Position numbers and translations under genes: made by a program | Part shown: positions 1 through 10,233 of the stretch, in pieces | Layout of the letters: every line of letters starts with the position of its first letter | How positions within the stretch are numbered: position 1 is the first letter of the stretch | Source: Chara braunii | Lineage: Eukaryota; Streptophyta; Charophyceae; Charales; Characeae | DNA length: 22,146 nt | NCBI GenBank assembly: GCA_003427395.1 | Contig: BFEA01000045.1 | Span: forward strand, 1,962,339-1,984,484 | Reading direction: 5' to 3' | Notes under the pieces: model-generated | Told to the model about the DNA's origin: nothing | Seen by the model: only the letters and a program-made list of their open reading frames with translations | The model's database searches: none

Positions 1-784
1 AGAAACCTGCGAGGATAACAATCGGAATCACACTGATGATGAGCCAATTAAAACCCAATATCGTTATAGAGTTCGTTCCAGTATCTCGCCACACTCAGAA
101 CCCCACACTCCACTCTCTACCCTACACCCAGTTAGTAGCGCACAACCGAAACAGCCTCCCAGAGGCCAACGCCAACCACCCAGATGAAGAACAGATCCTG
201 TAATGGAGTCTTCAGTGCCGATGGACAACTCTGGCGAAGAACCAGGCAGCTATGGTTGCCGCCACCCACAAACACTCAGTGAAGAGCCTCGAGATAGCCC
301 GGCCAGACGCAGATACCCTCAGGGGTAGATGCGCTGAGGATGCCCCAGCTCTGGCAACCTTCAGCAGGCCGGCTATGGCTGCCGTCCCGGGCAAGGGTCT
401 CAGGATGCCGCCTGCAGACAATTGCCACCGCCAACTTCCTTGGCTTCTCCAAACGCTGCTTCGTAAGAATGAACAGCCAAAAGTCCTTAACAGTCCTACC
501 CCAACCTACTTGTAGATTCTACACTACCCTAGCCTAGGACCTACCGGTACCGTTTCAGTTAGGGCCTGCTCGGCCTCTACGAAATCGGTCCTACTGCTGC
601 ACTTAGGGCTCAAGGCCACTTAGGGCCGGTAACTACTCAGCCTCTACTGTTGTTAATTCAGGCTACTTTTACAACAGCGGGCGGCCCTCAGTGCGACTAA
701 AAAAGCACAGCAAAACACACAGCAAACACAGCAGTGCACTGTACAGCCTCGCAGTCAGTCTCGGCGGTTCAAATCAGCAAGTCA
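1..784 (-). repeat. 3' LTR (left copy, partial)
   Basis: Direct repeat of 7762-8481. Homology stops exactly after CAGCAAGTCA at 784, so in element orientation the LTR begins TGACTTGCTG, with the usual TG start. The window edge removes the R and U5 parts, and only U3-like sequence remains. Relative to the right copy it carries an extra segment of about 46 bases near 154-199 and small indels near 243 and 690. Open frames here are shared by both LTR copies and are not evidence of a gene. The 38 bases between the pol stop (823) and the LTR should hold the polypurine tract. The best candidate is GAGAGGG, which in element orientation lies about 11 bases before the LTR start and is not a strong match. 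Confidence 0.93.
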
Positions 785-822
785 TTGCAGGCTTACCCTC
801 TCGGGGAGCGAGGACCTCCGAG

Positions 823-1918
823 CTAAGGGTGCAGACGAGGTGAACGGCGGGGAAGGTTCCCCTTCTTAGCCGCTTCATATCGCAGAACAACTGACTTTGC
901 TGTCTTGAGAAGTTCCTTCCTATAGAACCATCGGTTCTCAGTAGGAGGCTGGAAAGCGAACCTCACAAGATACTGCCGATCGGGGCCTGTGCCCCACTCA
1001 TCCTCGATCCATTCCACGTCATACCCCTTGCCAGGGATCAGTGGACCAAACTGAGGGGGCCGGTCTGGGAATGCATCAGTTGGGGTGAATGGAAGCAGCT
1101 TAGATGCATGGAAGACCGGGTAGGTTCGTAGATGCAGCGGGACATCGATGACATAGGATGGGCCAAATGGATCAGCGCCCACTGTATCTAAGACCTGCCA
1201 TGGACCCAAATAACAAGGTAACAGCTTCGGGGAGATATCCTCCTCCCTCAACAACTCAAAACTGGCTACCCAGACATAATCACCAATGCGGATGGGGGAA
1301 GGCCGCCTGTGGCGATTAGCTTGTTCAATCATGGCCTTTTGGGCTTTGAACAAGTTGGCGCGTGCCCTTTCCACATTTATGCGGTAGCGTCTGGTGAACT
1401 CCGCAGTGCCTGGTGTTAGGTCTGACTTAGCCTTATCGATGATATCATCGAGAGGCTGTCGTGGTTCACGTCCCCAGTGCAACCGGTATGGACTGAACCC
1501 AGTCGAGGACTGGACAAACATGTTATAAACAAGTTGTGCCCGAGCCAAGTGGAGATCCCAGTCTTGCTGATCTGGAGAGATGACAGGACGCAACAATTGG
1601 AACAAGACTTGGTTCATCACTTCAGCCTGACCGTTGGCTTCAGGATGATGACCAGAGGTCATGTCCAATCGTGAGTGCAGGTAGTCCTTACAGTAGGACT
1701 GCCACTCATCGCTGCAAAATCGGGGGTCTCTATCACTGACTATAGAAGTGGGCGGTCCATGGTGTGTGACCCACCTCTCTGAAAAGGCTGCTCTCACAGG
1801 CGGGACTCTAGCTACCTCTGGCAAGGGGAAAGAACTCTGCGTATTTGGAGAACCTGTCCACGCAGACCATTACCTGATGCATGCCACGAGGGGTGGTCTT
1901 GCCTAAATTTGTGAAATC
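823..1918 (-). pseudogene. Integrase catalytic core and chromodomain-like C-terminus
   Basis: The first catalytic Asp is in DFTNLGKTTPRG, read from 1918 in a frame different from both neighbours. It continues through VMVCVDRFSKYAEFFPL and then needs one frame change near 1818 to enter the long frame starting at 1824. There the second Asp is D31 (SDRDPRF) and the Glu is E68 (HPEANGQAE), with 36 residues between them, one more than the standard 35. The C-terminal part holds the SH3-like YPVFHASKLLPF segment. It ends with YDVEWIEDEW...RQYLVRF...NRWFYRKELL, a degenerate chromodomain pattern that in chromoviruses guides insertion into chromatin. The frame ends at 823, 38 bases before the 3' LTR. 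Confidence 0.9.
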
Positions 1919-2880
1919 GACACAGATTCAGCAGGGCCATCAGGTATGGGTAAGGGTTTGAGTAGTCCCAGAGGAGGCCTACGCTGGACCTTGTTCATCT
2001 GACAAAGCTCACAGGTTTCCACATAGCGCAGCATATCACTCTGCATCTCCTTCCAAAAGAAGCGCTGCGACAGGGCTGCATTGGACTTTAAGAACCCAAA
2101 ATGTCCACGTGCATCATGACACTCTGACATCAGCAGTGTCCTGAGCCGTTGATCCTGGGGAATGCACAAGCGCTCCTTACCTCTGTTGTAGGTATACAGC
2201 AAATCTGAACTCAGGGCATAGTCGGGTTCAGAATTGGGATCCGCTTGCAGATTCCTGACTATGGGTCCATAAGTCGGGTCCTGAGGCAGAAGACGAGCAA
2301 TGGTCTGACGGGTCTCCTCTCCAAAGGAGTGAGTCGAGAAGATCAGTGTAAAAGAGTCAGGCCTACGAGAGAGGGCATCTGCTACCTTATTGTAGCAGCC
2401 CTTCTTATGTTTCAGTTCAAAGTCAAACATGTCTATGAACTGAATGTATCGTGCCAACTTATCATTTAACTCTCTCTGGGACTTCATCCACTGTAAGGTG
2501 GAGTGGTCTGAAAAGACCTTGAAATGTCTTCCCAGGAGAAAGTGTTTCCAATGTTTCAGGGCACAGACAAGAGTATACAACTGTTTCTCGTAGGTAAAGT
2601 CCTGAAGCTTTTGAGTCTTGATCTTCTTACTCATAAACTTTACTGGTTGTAGACCATTCCCATCATTTTGTTGAAGAACTGCCCCAATGTCATACCGACT
2701 AGCGTCAGTGGTCAGGATAAATGGCAGAGTGGGGTCAGGCAACTTCAGCACGGGTGCACAAGTCAAGGCCATCTTGAGTCGTGTGAAGGTCAACTGACAG
2801 GGAAGGAACCAAAGAAAAGGAGTGTCTTTCTTTGTTAGGTTGGTCAGGGGTGCAGCCACTGCAGAAAAAGTTCCTGGCAA
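1903..2880 (-). pseudogene. RNase H plus integrase zinc-finger region of pol
   Basis: RNase H motifs lie in order in this frame: TTDAS (D59), YEKQLYTLV (E98, where the usual second E is Q), SDHSTLQW (D125) and VADALSRRPD (D168). The tether from RT, including APVLKLPDP, precedes them. After a spacer comes the HHCC integrase zinc-binding domain: H255 and H260 in CHDARGHFG, then C290 and C293 in ETCELCQMNK. RNase H removes template RNA during cDNA synthesis, and the zinc domain supports integrase multimerisation. The frame ends at TAG just inside the integrase core, where a shift carries the reading frame into the first catalytic Asp. Confidence 0.92.
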
Positions 2881-3855
2881 ACTTTCTGTAGTATGAGGCT
2901 AAACCCATGAAGGACCTCACATCCCTCACTGTCTGTGGCTGGGGCCACTCTTGAATTGCAGCTATCTTGGCTGCTTCAGGAGCCAGACCATCTCCAGAGA
3001 TTACATGACGCAGCTAGATGACAGAGGGAACTCCAAAAGAGGACTTCTCTCTGTTAATCTTGTACTGGCTGTCATGTAATGACTGAAGGACTAGAGCCAA
3101 GTGCCCCGCATGTTCCCTGGCAATTCTGCTGAATACCAGGATGTCATCCAGGTAGACAACCATAAACTTGTCCAGGTAAGGCATGAAGATGCGGTGCATC
3201 TCTGTCTGGAAGGTACCTGGGGCGTTGCAAAGTCCAAATGGCATGACCAGGAACTCGTAAGTACCATACTTGGTCTTGAAGGTTGTCTTATAGACATCCT
3301 CCTCTTCCATCTCAATCTGATGATATCTGGATTTAAGGTCGACTTTGCTAAATATTGTGCAGCCCTGCACCATATCCAAAAGGTCATCGATCCTAGGATG
3401 TGGCTTACTCTTCCTAGTGATCTTGTTGAGACCCCTGTAGTCGATGCACATTCTGAATTCCCCATTCCCTTTCAGAACGAAGAGGACTGGTGCCCCAAAT
3501 TTAGAAGTGCTCGGCCGTATCCAGCCTTTGCTGGTCAGGGTCTCAAGCTGCTGTCTGAGCTCCTCAAGCTCAGCTGGGGACATCTTGTAGATGCGGCCCT
3601 TGGGGGGGACCGCTCCAGGTAGTAGCTCAATGTGATGCTTGGTTGGCCGGTTGGGTAACCCAAAGGGCTCCTGCATCAGATCAGTGTACTGGTCCACAAC
3701 CTGCTGTATCTCAGGAGGACATGAAACAGGGGAGCGTTTGTCTGCTTGACCAGAGCCAAGAACAGACGCTCATGTTCATACTTGCGCGAGAGAGCATAGA
3801 ACTCTCTCGCTCTCAAACAGTAGCAACTGGTTTTAGGGTGGTGTTCAGCAGCAAT
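2881..3855 (-). pseudogene. Reverse transcriptase (Ty3/Gypsy), with stop and frameshifts
   Basis: The longest clean part is 3014-3697. Motifs in order: GWIRPSTSKFGAPVLFV, FRMCIDYRGLNKIT, FSKVDLKSRYHQI (first catalytic Asp, residue 120 of this frame), MPFGLCNAPGTFQ, and YLDDIL (residues 182-187, carrying the catalytic Asp pair). This is the canonical Ty3/Gypsy RT palm, which copies element RNA into cDNA. Substitutions from the usual motifs include SRYHQI for SGYHQI and KPHPRIDD. An in-frame TAG at 3014-3016 interrupts the thumb. The same frame then continues with MRDVRSFMGLASYYRKF (from 2929) before a frameshift near 2870 leads into the RNase H frame. Confidence 0.93.
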
Positions 3856-4498
3856 CATACATGGTTGATACACCCCCTGTCTGTTAGTTCAACCTTTGGG
3901 ATCTGCCAGTCGATCCTTGGGTTGACTGCCTTCAGCCACTGCATAGAGAACACCAGATCAAAGGGTAAGTCAGGGAATATGTAGAAGTTCAGACTGTGTC
4001 TGACTTCTCCAACACTATCGAAGGTAACAGGGATACCCCTGACCTTCTCCCTGATAGTGAGAACAGTGGAGTCACCTATTCTGACTGCAACAGTTGCTGC
4101 AGCTGCTGAACTTTCATGCCCAGATGCAGTTTCTTGACAGCACTGGTAGACATGAAGTTCCTGGTGGCTCCACAATCCAACAACCCTTTGATACTGATGT
4201 TATTGATCAGGGGCCGAAGTAGGATGAGATCAGACTTGCTTCTCTTTTGTTCCTTCAGGTGAAGGAAGAAAGCAGCAAGTGACTGAAGCTCATCCTGCCC
4301 CGGGTCCTGATCCGGGTCAGGATCCTCATAGCAGAAGGATGCTGCCCGTGCAGTCCCCAAACACTCAAACTTTGTCTCAGTTGACGCAGCTGCAGATCCA
4401 GCTGCATCAGCAGATGGAAGTGCAGCACTGGGGGGAACTGCAGTCCCCAAGGTCTGCTTCAGTTTTTTGATTGTCCTGGGCCTGGCATGTAAGGGCAT
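3855..4498 (-). pseudogene. Retropepsin-like aspartic protease, frameshifted
   Basis: The frame from 4498 carries a low-complexity A/S/P-rich linker and then LLDCGATRNFMS, the active-site loop, with the catalytic Asp at residue 108 of that frame. DCGA replaces the more common D[ST]GA, a variant I recall in some plant Ty3 elements. Near 4085 the frame changes to one containing VRIGDSTV and then FDLVFSMQWLKAVNPRIDW, matching the end of the Gypsy protease fold (the 'GmxWL' motif). The protease would cut the Gag-Pol polyprotein. The break falls inside the domain, so this copy is inactive. Downstream spacer sequence up to the RT changes frame again near 3860 and 3730. Confidence 0.85.
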
Positions 4499-6062
4499 TC
4501 CTTCAAGAAGTGTTGGCCCTCACACCTCAGGCAGACCCCTCTTTCCTTTCTTCTTCTCCACACTCCCTCCTGGATCTTGAGGCCATGCCAGGGGAGAGTG
4601 GAGGGATTGAGGGGGTGAGTTGGCATATGGACGTCTTTTGGCAGATTAGGGCGCTGGGAGGAGGAAGGTCGACGTCCCTTGTCCTTCCCCTTTACACTGG
4701 TTGAGGCTGTGGTGGGGGAGAATCTTTTCTGCTGCCATAGAACTCCCAGAACAGCCTGAGTCAGGGCCGCTGCAACATCCGTTTCAGCAGCTAACCCAGT
4801 CCCAACTGATGATGTATCAGCCTGGGAGTCTGAATCAGAAGTTGATGCAGACCCTGCATGTGCAAAGGCTGCCTTTCCCTTTCTACCACCACGAGGGAAG
4901 GCACATTTCCTCCTGTTAGAGGAGGGGGCCTGGACATGAAGTTTTGCCTCCATGTCCAAGGTTGCACGGCCAAAGGATCTCCAATCCTTGTGCCCAGGGT
5001 TGTACAGTGCAACAACAAACTTCTCAGGCGCTGCCCTGCAGAAGTTGGTCAGCAGATCACCAGTTGACATGACCAACCCAAGGGTAGAGGTAAGCTGCTC
5101 GAACTCTGCAAACAAGGATTGCAGGGTACCTCTTGTAGCGCTGCTGCCCCAAGCGAGCAATCTTGTCAACAGCTTTGCGGGCCCGCTTTTTGTCTGCAAA
5201 GCGATCCTCTAGGGCCTGCAGAAGTTTGTCCAGCCCCAACCCAAAGGCCCAATCCTCCATAGATAGTTGTTGACTGCTGGAAGTAGAGGTGGCCCATTTC
5301 AGAGCAGGTCCCTCCAGTAGTCCCAGAATCGTTGACACCTTGGTCTGTTCTGCGCAGACAAAGCCCCTCAAGTAGGCTTTGGTCCGAGCAGCCCAGTCCC
5401 CAACATCTGTTTTTGGGTCATCCCCTCTGAACTTGTTGGGGGCTGGGATCTTGGGGCCTCGTTGATCTCTTGCAGCAACAGACGCATAGGTGGATTTGGT
5501 TGTGACCTTTTGGGAGGAAGGTGGTGAAGGGGAAGAATGGCGTGAACCAGAGGGGGTTGAAGGAGGAGAAGGAGAAGGTTTAGGTTTTGCTGAGAGGGTA
5601 GGAGACTGGGGAGCAATCAGTTTGGCTGCTGTCAGCTGAGCAGTCAGATCCTGAATTGCCTTCAGTATCTTAGACTGCTGAGCTGCCAGGTCATCCACCC
5701 TGCGCTCCAGACGGCCTATGCGGTCATCGCAGTTAGTGAAGTAAGAACCGATGGTCGTGCTCCAGAAGGGCCCACTCCGCCAGATTCTTGTGCACTTGGG
5801 AGCAGCGGTCATCTGTCAAAACCTTGCCCAGTTACTCCAACAGGTACTCCCTTCTGGAAGTATCTGTTGCAGCCTCTAGCTCGGCTGCTTCCTGCCGCTG
5901 AAGTTCTGCTAGCAGGGCCTGCTCCTGCTGCAGTTTTTCCTGCAACTCCTTCTGTTGAGTAGCAGTCAGAGGAGTCGCAGGGGTGGAGGCAGAAGGTTGT
6001 TGTTGTTCTACCTTCATCACTACTTCCACCTGTGGCTGCTGCTGAGTACCCTGATCCGCCAT
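4459..6062 (-). pseudogene. gag: Retrotransposon gag (frameshifted)
   Basis: The first methionine is at 6062 (MADQGTQQQ...), followed by a Q/E-rich helical segment. That frame stops at 5832. Capsid-like sequence continues one frame over from 5812, with a coiled coil (RIGRLERRVDDL), a Pro/Ser linker, then FRGDDPKTDVGDWA and ILGLLEGPALKWA, typical of Ty3 gag capsid. Near 5130 it changes frame again, at the GQQRYK / TLQSLFAEFEQL junction. The last part (4459-5199) ends with a zinc knuckle CLRCEGQHFLKEC, i.e. C223-C226-H230-C235 of that frame. Its CX2CX3HX4C spacing is one residue shorter than the usual CX2CX4HX4C. Gag would form the virus-like particle in the cytoplasm. At least two mutational frameshifts break it. 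The frame change at its end may be natural. Confidence 0.88.
4462..4468 (-). promoter_or_regulatory. Candidate -1 ribosomal frameshift heptamer (A AAA AAC)
   Basis: On the minus strand the gag frame reads TCA AAA AAC TGA, so the heptamer A AAA AAC is in correct X-XXY-YYZ register and abuts the gag stop (4459-4461). Slipping back one base yields AAA AAA CTG AAG, which is exactly the frame of the downstream protease. Possible downstream structure: GAAGCAG (4460-4454) with CTGCACTTC (4425-4417), and an inner GGGGA/TCCCC stem (4448-4444 with 4436-4432). Because other frame breaks exist in this copy, loss of one A from a longer run is the competing explanation. Confidence 0.5.
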
Positions 6063-6290
6063 TTTCCTCTTTCAAACACACTGAAATAGACAGATAGCTA
6101 TTGAGTATGCAGCGATATCAGATTCCTTCAGACACTCAGAAATTGCTGCTATCTCAGACACAGAAGTCAGGTGGGTGAATAGGCAACGAGCAATTTGGGT
6201 TGGAACAGTCTCTCTGGGGTCAGGGGTCAGACAGACAGTTAGTCCAGTAAAATCAATCACACGATTTCCTTTTACTGACCCTGCACCACA
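6063..6290 (-). other. Retroelement 5' leader between LTR and gag
   Basis: Non-coding stretch between the proposed LTR end and the first gag methionine at 6062. It should contain the primer-binding site and packaging signals. No convincing tRNA 3'-end complement was recognised apart from the weak candidate ending at 6288. Confidence 0.4.
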
Positions 6291-8481
6291 CTGGAGTTAG
6301 TATACACCACTTCAATAGTTCCAGAGATACCCTAGATTTCCAGAGCCCACTAGAAAACAAGAGTAGTCAGTGGGAATGAAAGAAGATGGCAAGTACAGTT
6401 GGTATCGGAGCGGGATTGGAATTGGAGCACTGAGGGTTGAGTTTTACTTGGGCATCTTCTTCATCTGGCGAACTACTGGCGAGAAGCTTCATGGCGATTC
6501 ATCTTCTCCAGTACTGAGACAGTAGGGAAGAAGAGTTCAAGCGGTGAATTCCGGAGTTCAGTGTTTGTACTGAGCAAGCGCACTGAGCCTGTCAAGGCGC
6601 TTGTCAGAAAGTGGCGAGAACAGGGTAAATTCGCCATAGCCAACCCTGAGGGCAGGATAGCGAATTGCCTCAGAGTGGCGAATTATTCCTGAGCACTTCG
6701 GGGATCTCTGAGCGGCTTCATCCCTGAGCAGCACTGAGGGAGATTGACAGTTTGTATCAATCTCAGGAGAAAATAACCTCATCTGAGGCTATTTATAGCA
6801 TCAACGGTTGTGGGGACCTGTGGCGAGAAAATTTCCTGTTGGCTTTCTGAGTGCCACAGGGTCAGATTTAGGGAATCTGGCAGAAGGGCTTGCAGCGCTT
6901 CAGGATCCTGAAGAGGATCAACAAGTTTGGAGAGATTCTGTGCGTGGAAGACAAAGGAGGAAGTTCTGGAAGAAAATGGCGAGATGAGGGTTTCAGTCTG
7001 CCATAGCCAAATCTTCACCCAACTCTGCAAGAAACTCTGAAAGTGAGTCCGTTCCATGCACACCCCTGTATGGCGATTCAGATAGGGTTAGATTAATTAG
7101 TATTCATGGTCTATCTGTCTGTCAGTGACTGAATTTGAAAATCGCAGACTGCATGACAGCCATAGCCATCACTCTCCTACCTTCCTCTGCTCATTTCTTA
7201 CCCTCTGTTGACTCCTTTTCATCCAAAATTGTTATGTGATTGCCTGACTGTATTGCGATTGATCTGGGATGCTCAGATTGTGAAATCTGTACTGGAAAAG
7301 TAGAGATACTGTGAACTGTAGTTTTGCGCTGAGTCTAATTATAGCTTGTGCTAGCTAGGGTCAGTCATAACTCCAATTCTGTCCGTCAGAATTCAACGCT
7401 GTCAGTTGCCAGTGAATCGCAATCCAAAAATTGTCAGTAGTGCAGAAGCGCTTGATTGGATTTGCAGTATTTCACTGGAAACAGTGAATATTGTACTTCG
7501 CCATACCCTAGGGTATGGCCGTCAAAGTCATCAGGGCCGAAATTGGAGTCTGGGTTAGGCTTCAGGGCCTCAGAGTGAATCGCTCTGCTTGTTTGACAGT
7601 CTCATACACGCCCATGCATGCATAAGAGAAGGGGGAGAGGAGACAGAGTCCAAACTGTACACAGACCAAAATAGTCAGCGGAATACAGCTATGCACAGGT
7701 GGGGAGAAGACAGACAGTGTTCCTCACTCTCTGACAGTACTTCCAACAACCAATCACAAGAAGAAACCTGCGAGGATAACAATTGGAATCACACTGATGA
7801 TGAGCCAATTAAAACCCAATATCGTTATAGAGTTCGTTCCAGTATCTCGCCACACTCAGAACCCCACACTCCACTACCCTACACCCAGTTAGTAGCGCAC
7901 AACCGATCCTGCGATGGAGTCTTCAATGTCGATGGACAACTCTGACGAAGAACCAGCTATGGCTGCCGCCACGCACAAACACTCAGTGAAGAGCCTCGAG
8001 ATAGCCCGGCCAGACGCAGATACCCTCAGGGGTAGATGCGCTGAGGATGCCCCAACTCTGGCAACCTTCAGCAGGCCGGCTATGGCTGTCGTCCCAGGCA
8101 AGGGTCTCAGGATGCCGCCTGCAGACAATTGCCACCGTCAACTTCCTTGGCTTCTCCACACGCTGCTTCGTAAGAATGAGCAGCCAAAAGTCCTCAACAG
8201 TCCTACCCCAACCTACTTGTAGATTCTTCACTACCCTAGCCTAGGACCTACCGGTACCGTTTCAGTTAGGGCCTGCTAGGCCTCTAGGAAATCGGTCCTA
8301 CTGCTGCACTTAGGGCTCAAGGCCACTTAGGGTCGGTAACTACTCAGCCTCTACTGCTGTTAATTCAGGCTATTTTTAGAACAGCGGGCGGCCCTCAGTA
8401 AACACAGCAAAACACACAGCAAACACAGCAGTGCACTGTACAGCCTCGCAGTCAGTCTCGGCAGTTAAAATCAGCAAGTCA
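6291..8481 (-). repeat. 5' LTR (right copy), inner boundary approximate
   Basis: The outer end at 8481 is fixed by loss of homology with the left LTR. The inner end is not fixed, because the matching part of the left LTR is outside the window. A minus-strand TATA box at 6789-6798 means R/U5 must lie below about 6765, so the LTR is roughly 2 kb or longer. One possible end is a TG at 6292, preceded on the plus strand by CCA at 6286-6288, which would give a primer-binding site starting TGGTGCAGGGTCAG in element orientation. I could not match this to a specific tRNA. Eight TGGCGA hexamers crowd 6466-7076. Confidence 0.75.
6789..6798 (-). promoter_or_regulatory. LTR TATA box
   Basis: The minus strand reads CTATAAATAG, a near-perfect TATA box inside the 5' LTR and correctly oriented for the gag-pol frames. 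Transcription would be expected to start about 25-30 bases downstream, near 6760-6765, leaving a leader of about 700 bases before the gag start at 6062. The match is seen directly; promoter activity is inferred. Confidence 0.6.
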
Positions 8482-9454
8482 GGGGGCGAGGCACCCTGGG
8501 AAAGCTAGGATAATTTGCGAAATACCTGCGAGGCCACAGCCTCTATGAGCCCCTTTCTGCCCCCTTTTTGCAGCACGTCGGCCGAAGGCAGGCTCGACGA
8601 GGACCTCAGGGCCGCTTTTTGGCCACCGCGCAACTAAGGAAATTCAGGCAGTTGCGCAGCGCCAGTTGGTTGAAAGAACCCAGGCCCTGGGCCGCCTGTT
8701 TGCATGTATCGGAAGCAGGCCCTGGGCTGGATACGGGGTATGGGCCAAACACAGGCCTAAGGCAGTTGGGCAAAAGCAACCACCTCAGGCCCTAGGCCTG
8801 TTCTGTTTCGGGCTGGGGCCTCAGCCTACCGGGGCCTACCGGAAGCTTCCTGGGAAAGGCCTAGCACAGCCTGGGACAGCAAGCAGGCAGGCCACTTCCA
8901 TATAGCAAAGGGCCTGCCTCCGCAGTTGGCATTCGGGTGCTGGCTGCTTGCTGCGCAAGCGCTGCTGCGCTAATAGCTGGCCAGCGCTCACGCGCTCACG
9001 GGTGAGCAGGAAGGAGCAAGCAGCCATAGCCGAGCTGCGCTGCTGTAAGCTGGGTGTGGCGCAGGGTGGTCCTTGGGTGCAAGTGGCATCTGTGTGTTGG
9101 GGAATGAGGTTGTGAGTGAGGCGAGAGACATACCTGGTGCTGGAAGCGTGCGACATTGGTCGCTGTATGCTCGTACTTCGGAAAAGCTGTTGACGTCATC
9201 TTCGGCAATGTAGTCTAGGCTAGATAGGATCTGCCATCTGTAGTCTGGGCGCCGAGCGCCAGATAGGATATCAACATTGGTTCTTTATTGATGATGATGG
9301 TGAGACATTACCAGCATTGTCAATTATGAGCTCTTGGTGTCTTCTTATTTGGTGAAACTCGTGAAGCAATTCTGCTGTTGGTTCGAGGTCACGACTATCT
9401 GGTCTTGTGCATATGATGCTGTTTGATTGCTGAAGTTCGCTATTGCTCATCTTC
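8482..9454. other. Intergenic, GC-rich, no gene recognised
   Basis: No frame here looks coding. Codon content is unstructured and no motif was recognised. Short imperfect duplications occur (GTAGTCT...GATAGGAT at about 9210-9270, with a GGCGC/GCGCC hairpin at 9249-9261). The stretch begins directly at the LTR end. Confidence 0.5.
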
Positions 9455-9710
9455 CTTGCATACCCCTATAAGTTGAGATATTTGCCAAAATGACCCAAAA
9501 GATGTGGGTAGAGCGGAATACCCCTCTGACACGAAAACTGTTTTGCAAAATGCCCCTGGCGTCGGTTGGAACTGTCATCTTTGCAAGATACCCCTACCGG
9601 GTACCGTCCATGTTTGCAAAATGTCCCGGTACTTGACAACTTTTCCCAGGCCCTATGTATTTTCGTTGTACCCCTAGTGGCCCAGATCAGCTTTGCATTT
9701 CCCCCCCTCG

Positions 9711-9759
<49 letters not shown>

Positions 9760-9943
9760 GCTACTTCCATCGATAGGATGAGCAAAATCGGAATGAATCT
9801 TCTACTAGAATATGGAAATATACACTGCTTTCCAGCCATGAGCGCAGAGAGATAGCGAGAGGCTACTTCCATTGATAGAATGAGCAAAATCGGAATGAAA
9901 TCTTCCTCTAGAATATGGAAATATACTTTTCTTTTTTTTTTGG

Positions 9944-10001
<58 letters not shown>

Positions 10002-10153
10002 GGGGGGGGGGGGGATAGTTTCCATGGATAGGATGAGCAACGCACTGGCCAACAGGCAAGTCTCCAAACCTGCGGCTGGCCTCGCGCTAGTTCCATCGAT
10101 AAGATGAGCAAAATCAAATGAATCAACCGCCAGAACATGGAAATATACACTGC

Positions 10154-10233
<80 letters not shown>

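Larger units (their letters stand above)
1..8481 (-). mobile_element. Ty3/Gypsy chromovirus-like LTR retrotransposon, degenerate, 3' LTR truncated by window edge
   Basis: The whole block is one LTR retrotransposon read on the minus strand. Positions 1-784 match 7762-8481 in direct orientation, giving the two LTRs. Between them, in element order, lie gag with a zinc knuckle, an aspartic protease, reverse transcriptase, RNase H, integrase zinc finger, integrase core and a chromodomain-like tail. Protease-RT-RNase H-integrase order is diagnostic of Ty3/Gypsy, and the C-terminal tail suggests a chromovirus. By eye, the LTR block from the CTCAGTGAAGAGCC anchor onward differs at about 14 of roughly 430 aligned bases, plus several indels, so insertion is not recent. 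Multiple frame changes and an in-frame stop show the copy cannot make a full polyprotein. The far end of the left LTR and the target-site duplication lie outside the window. Confidence 0.95.

Noticed and set aside
212-537. Overlapping 65-87 codon frames in the LTR, repeated at 7889-8244
   Set aside because: Both sets are simply the two LTR copies. Frames occur on both strands with no domain and they change between copies.
6399-6411. TTGGTATCGGAGC, close to the plant initiator-Met primer-binding site TGGTATCAGAGC
   Set aside because: It lies on the plus strand, opposite to the element's gag-pol direction, and has a mismatch. It cannot prime this element as oriented.
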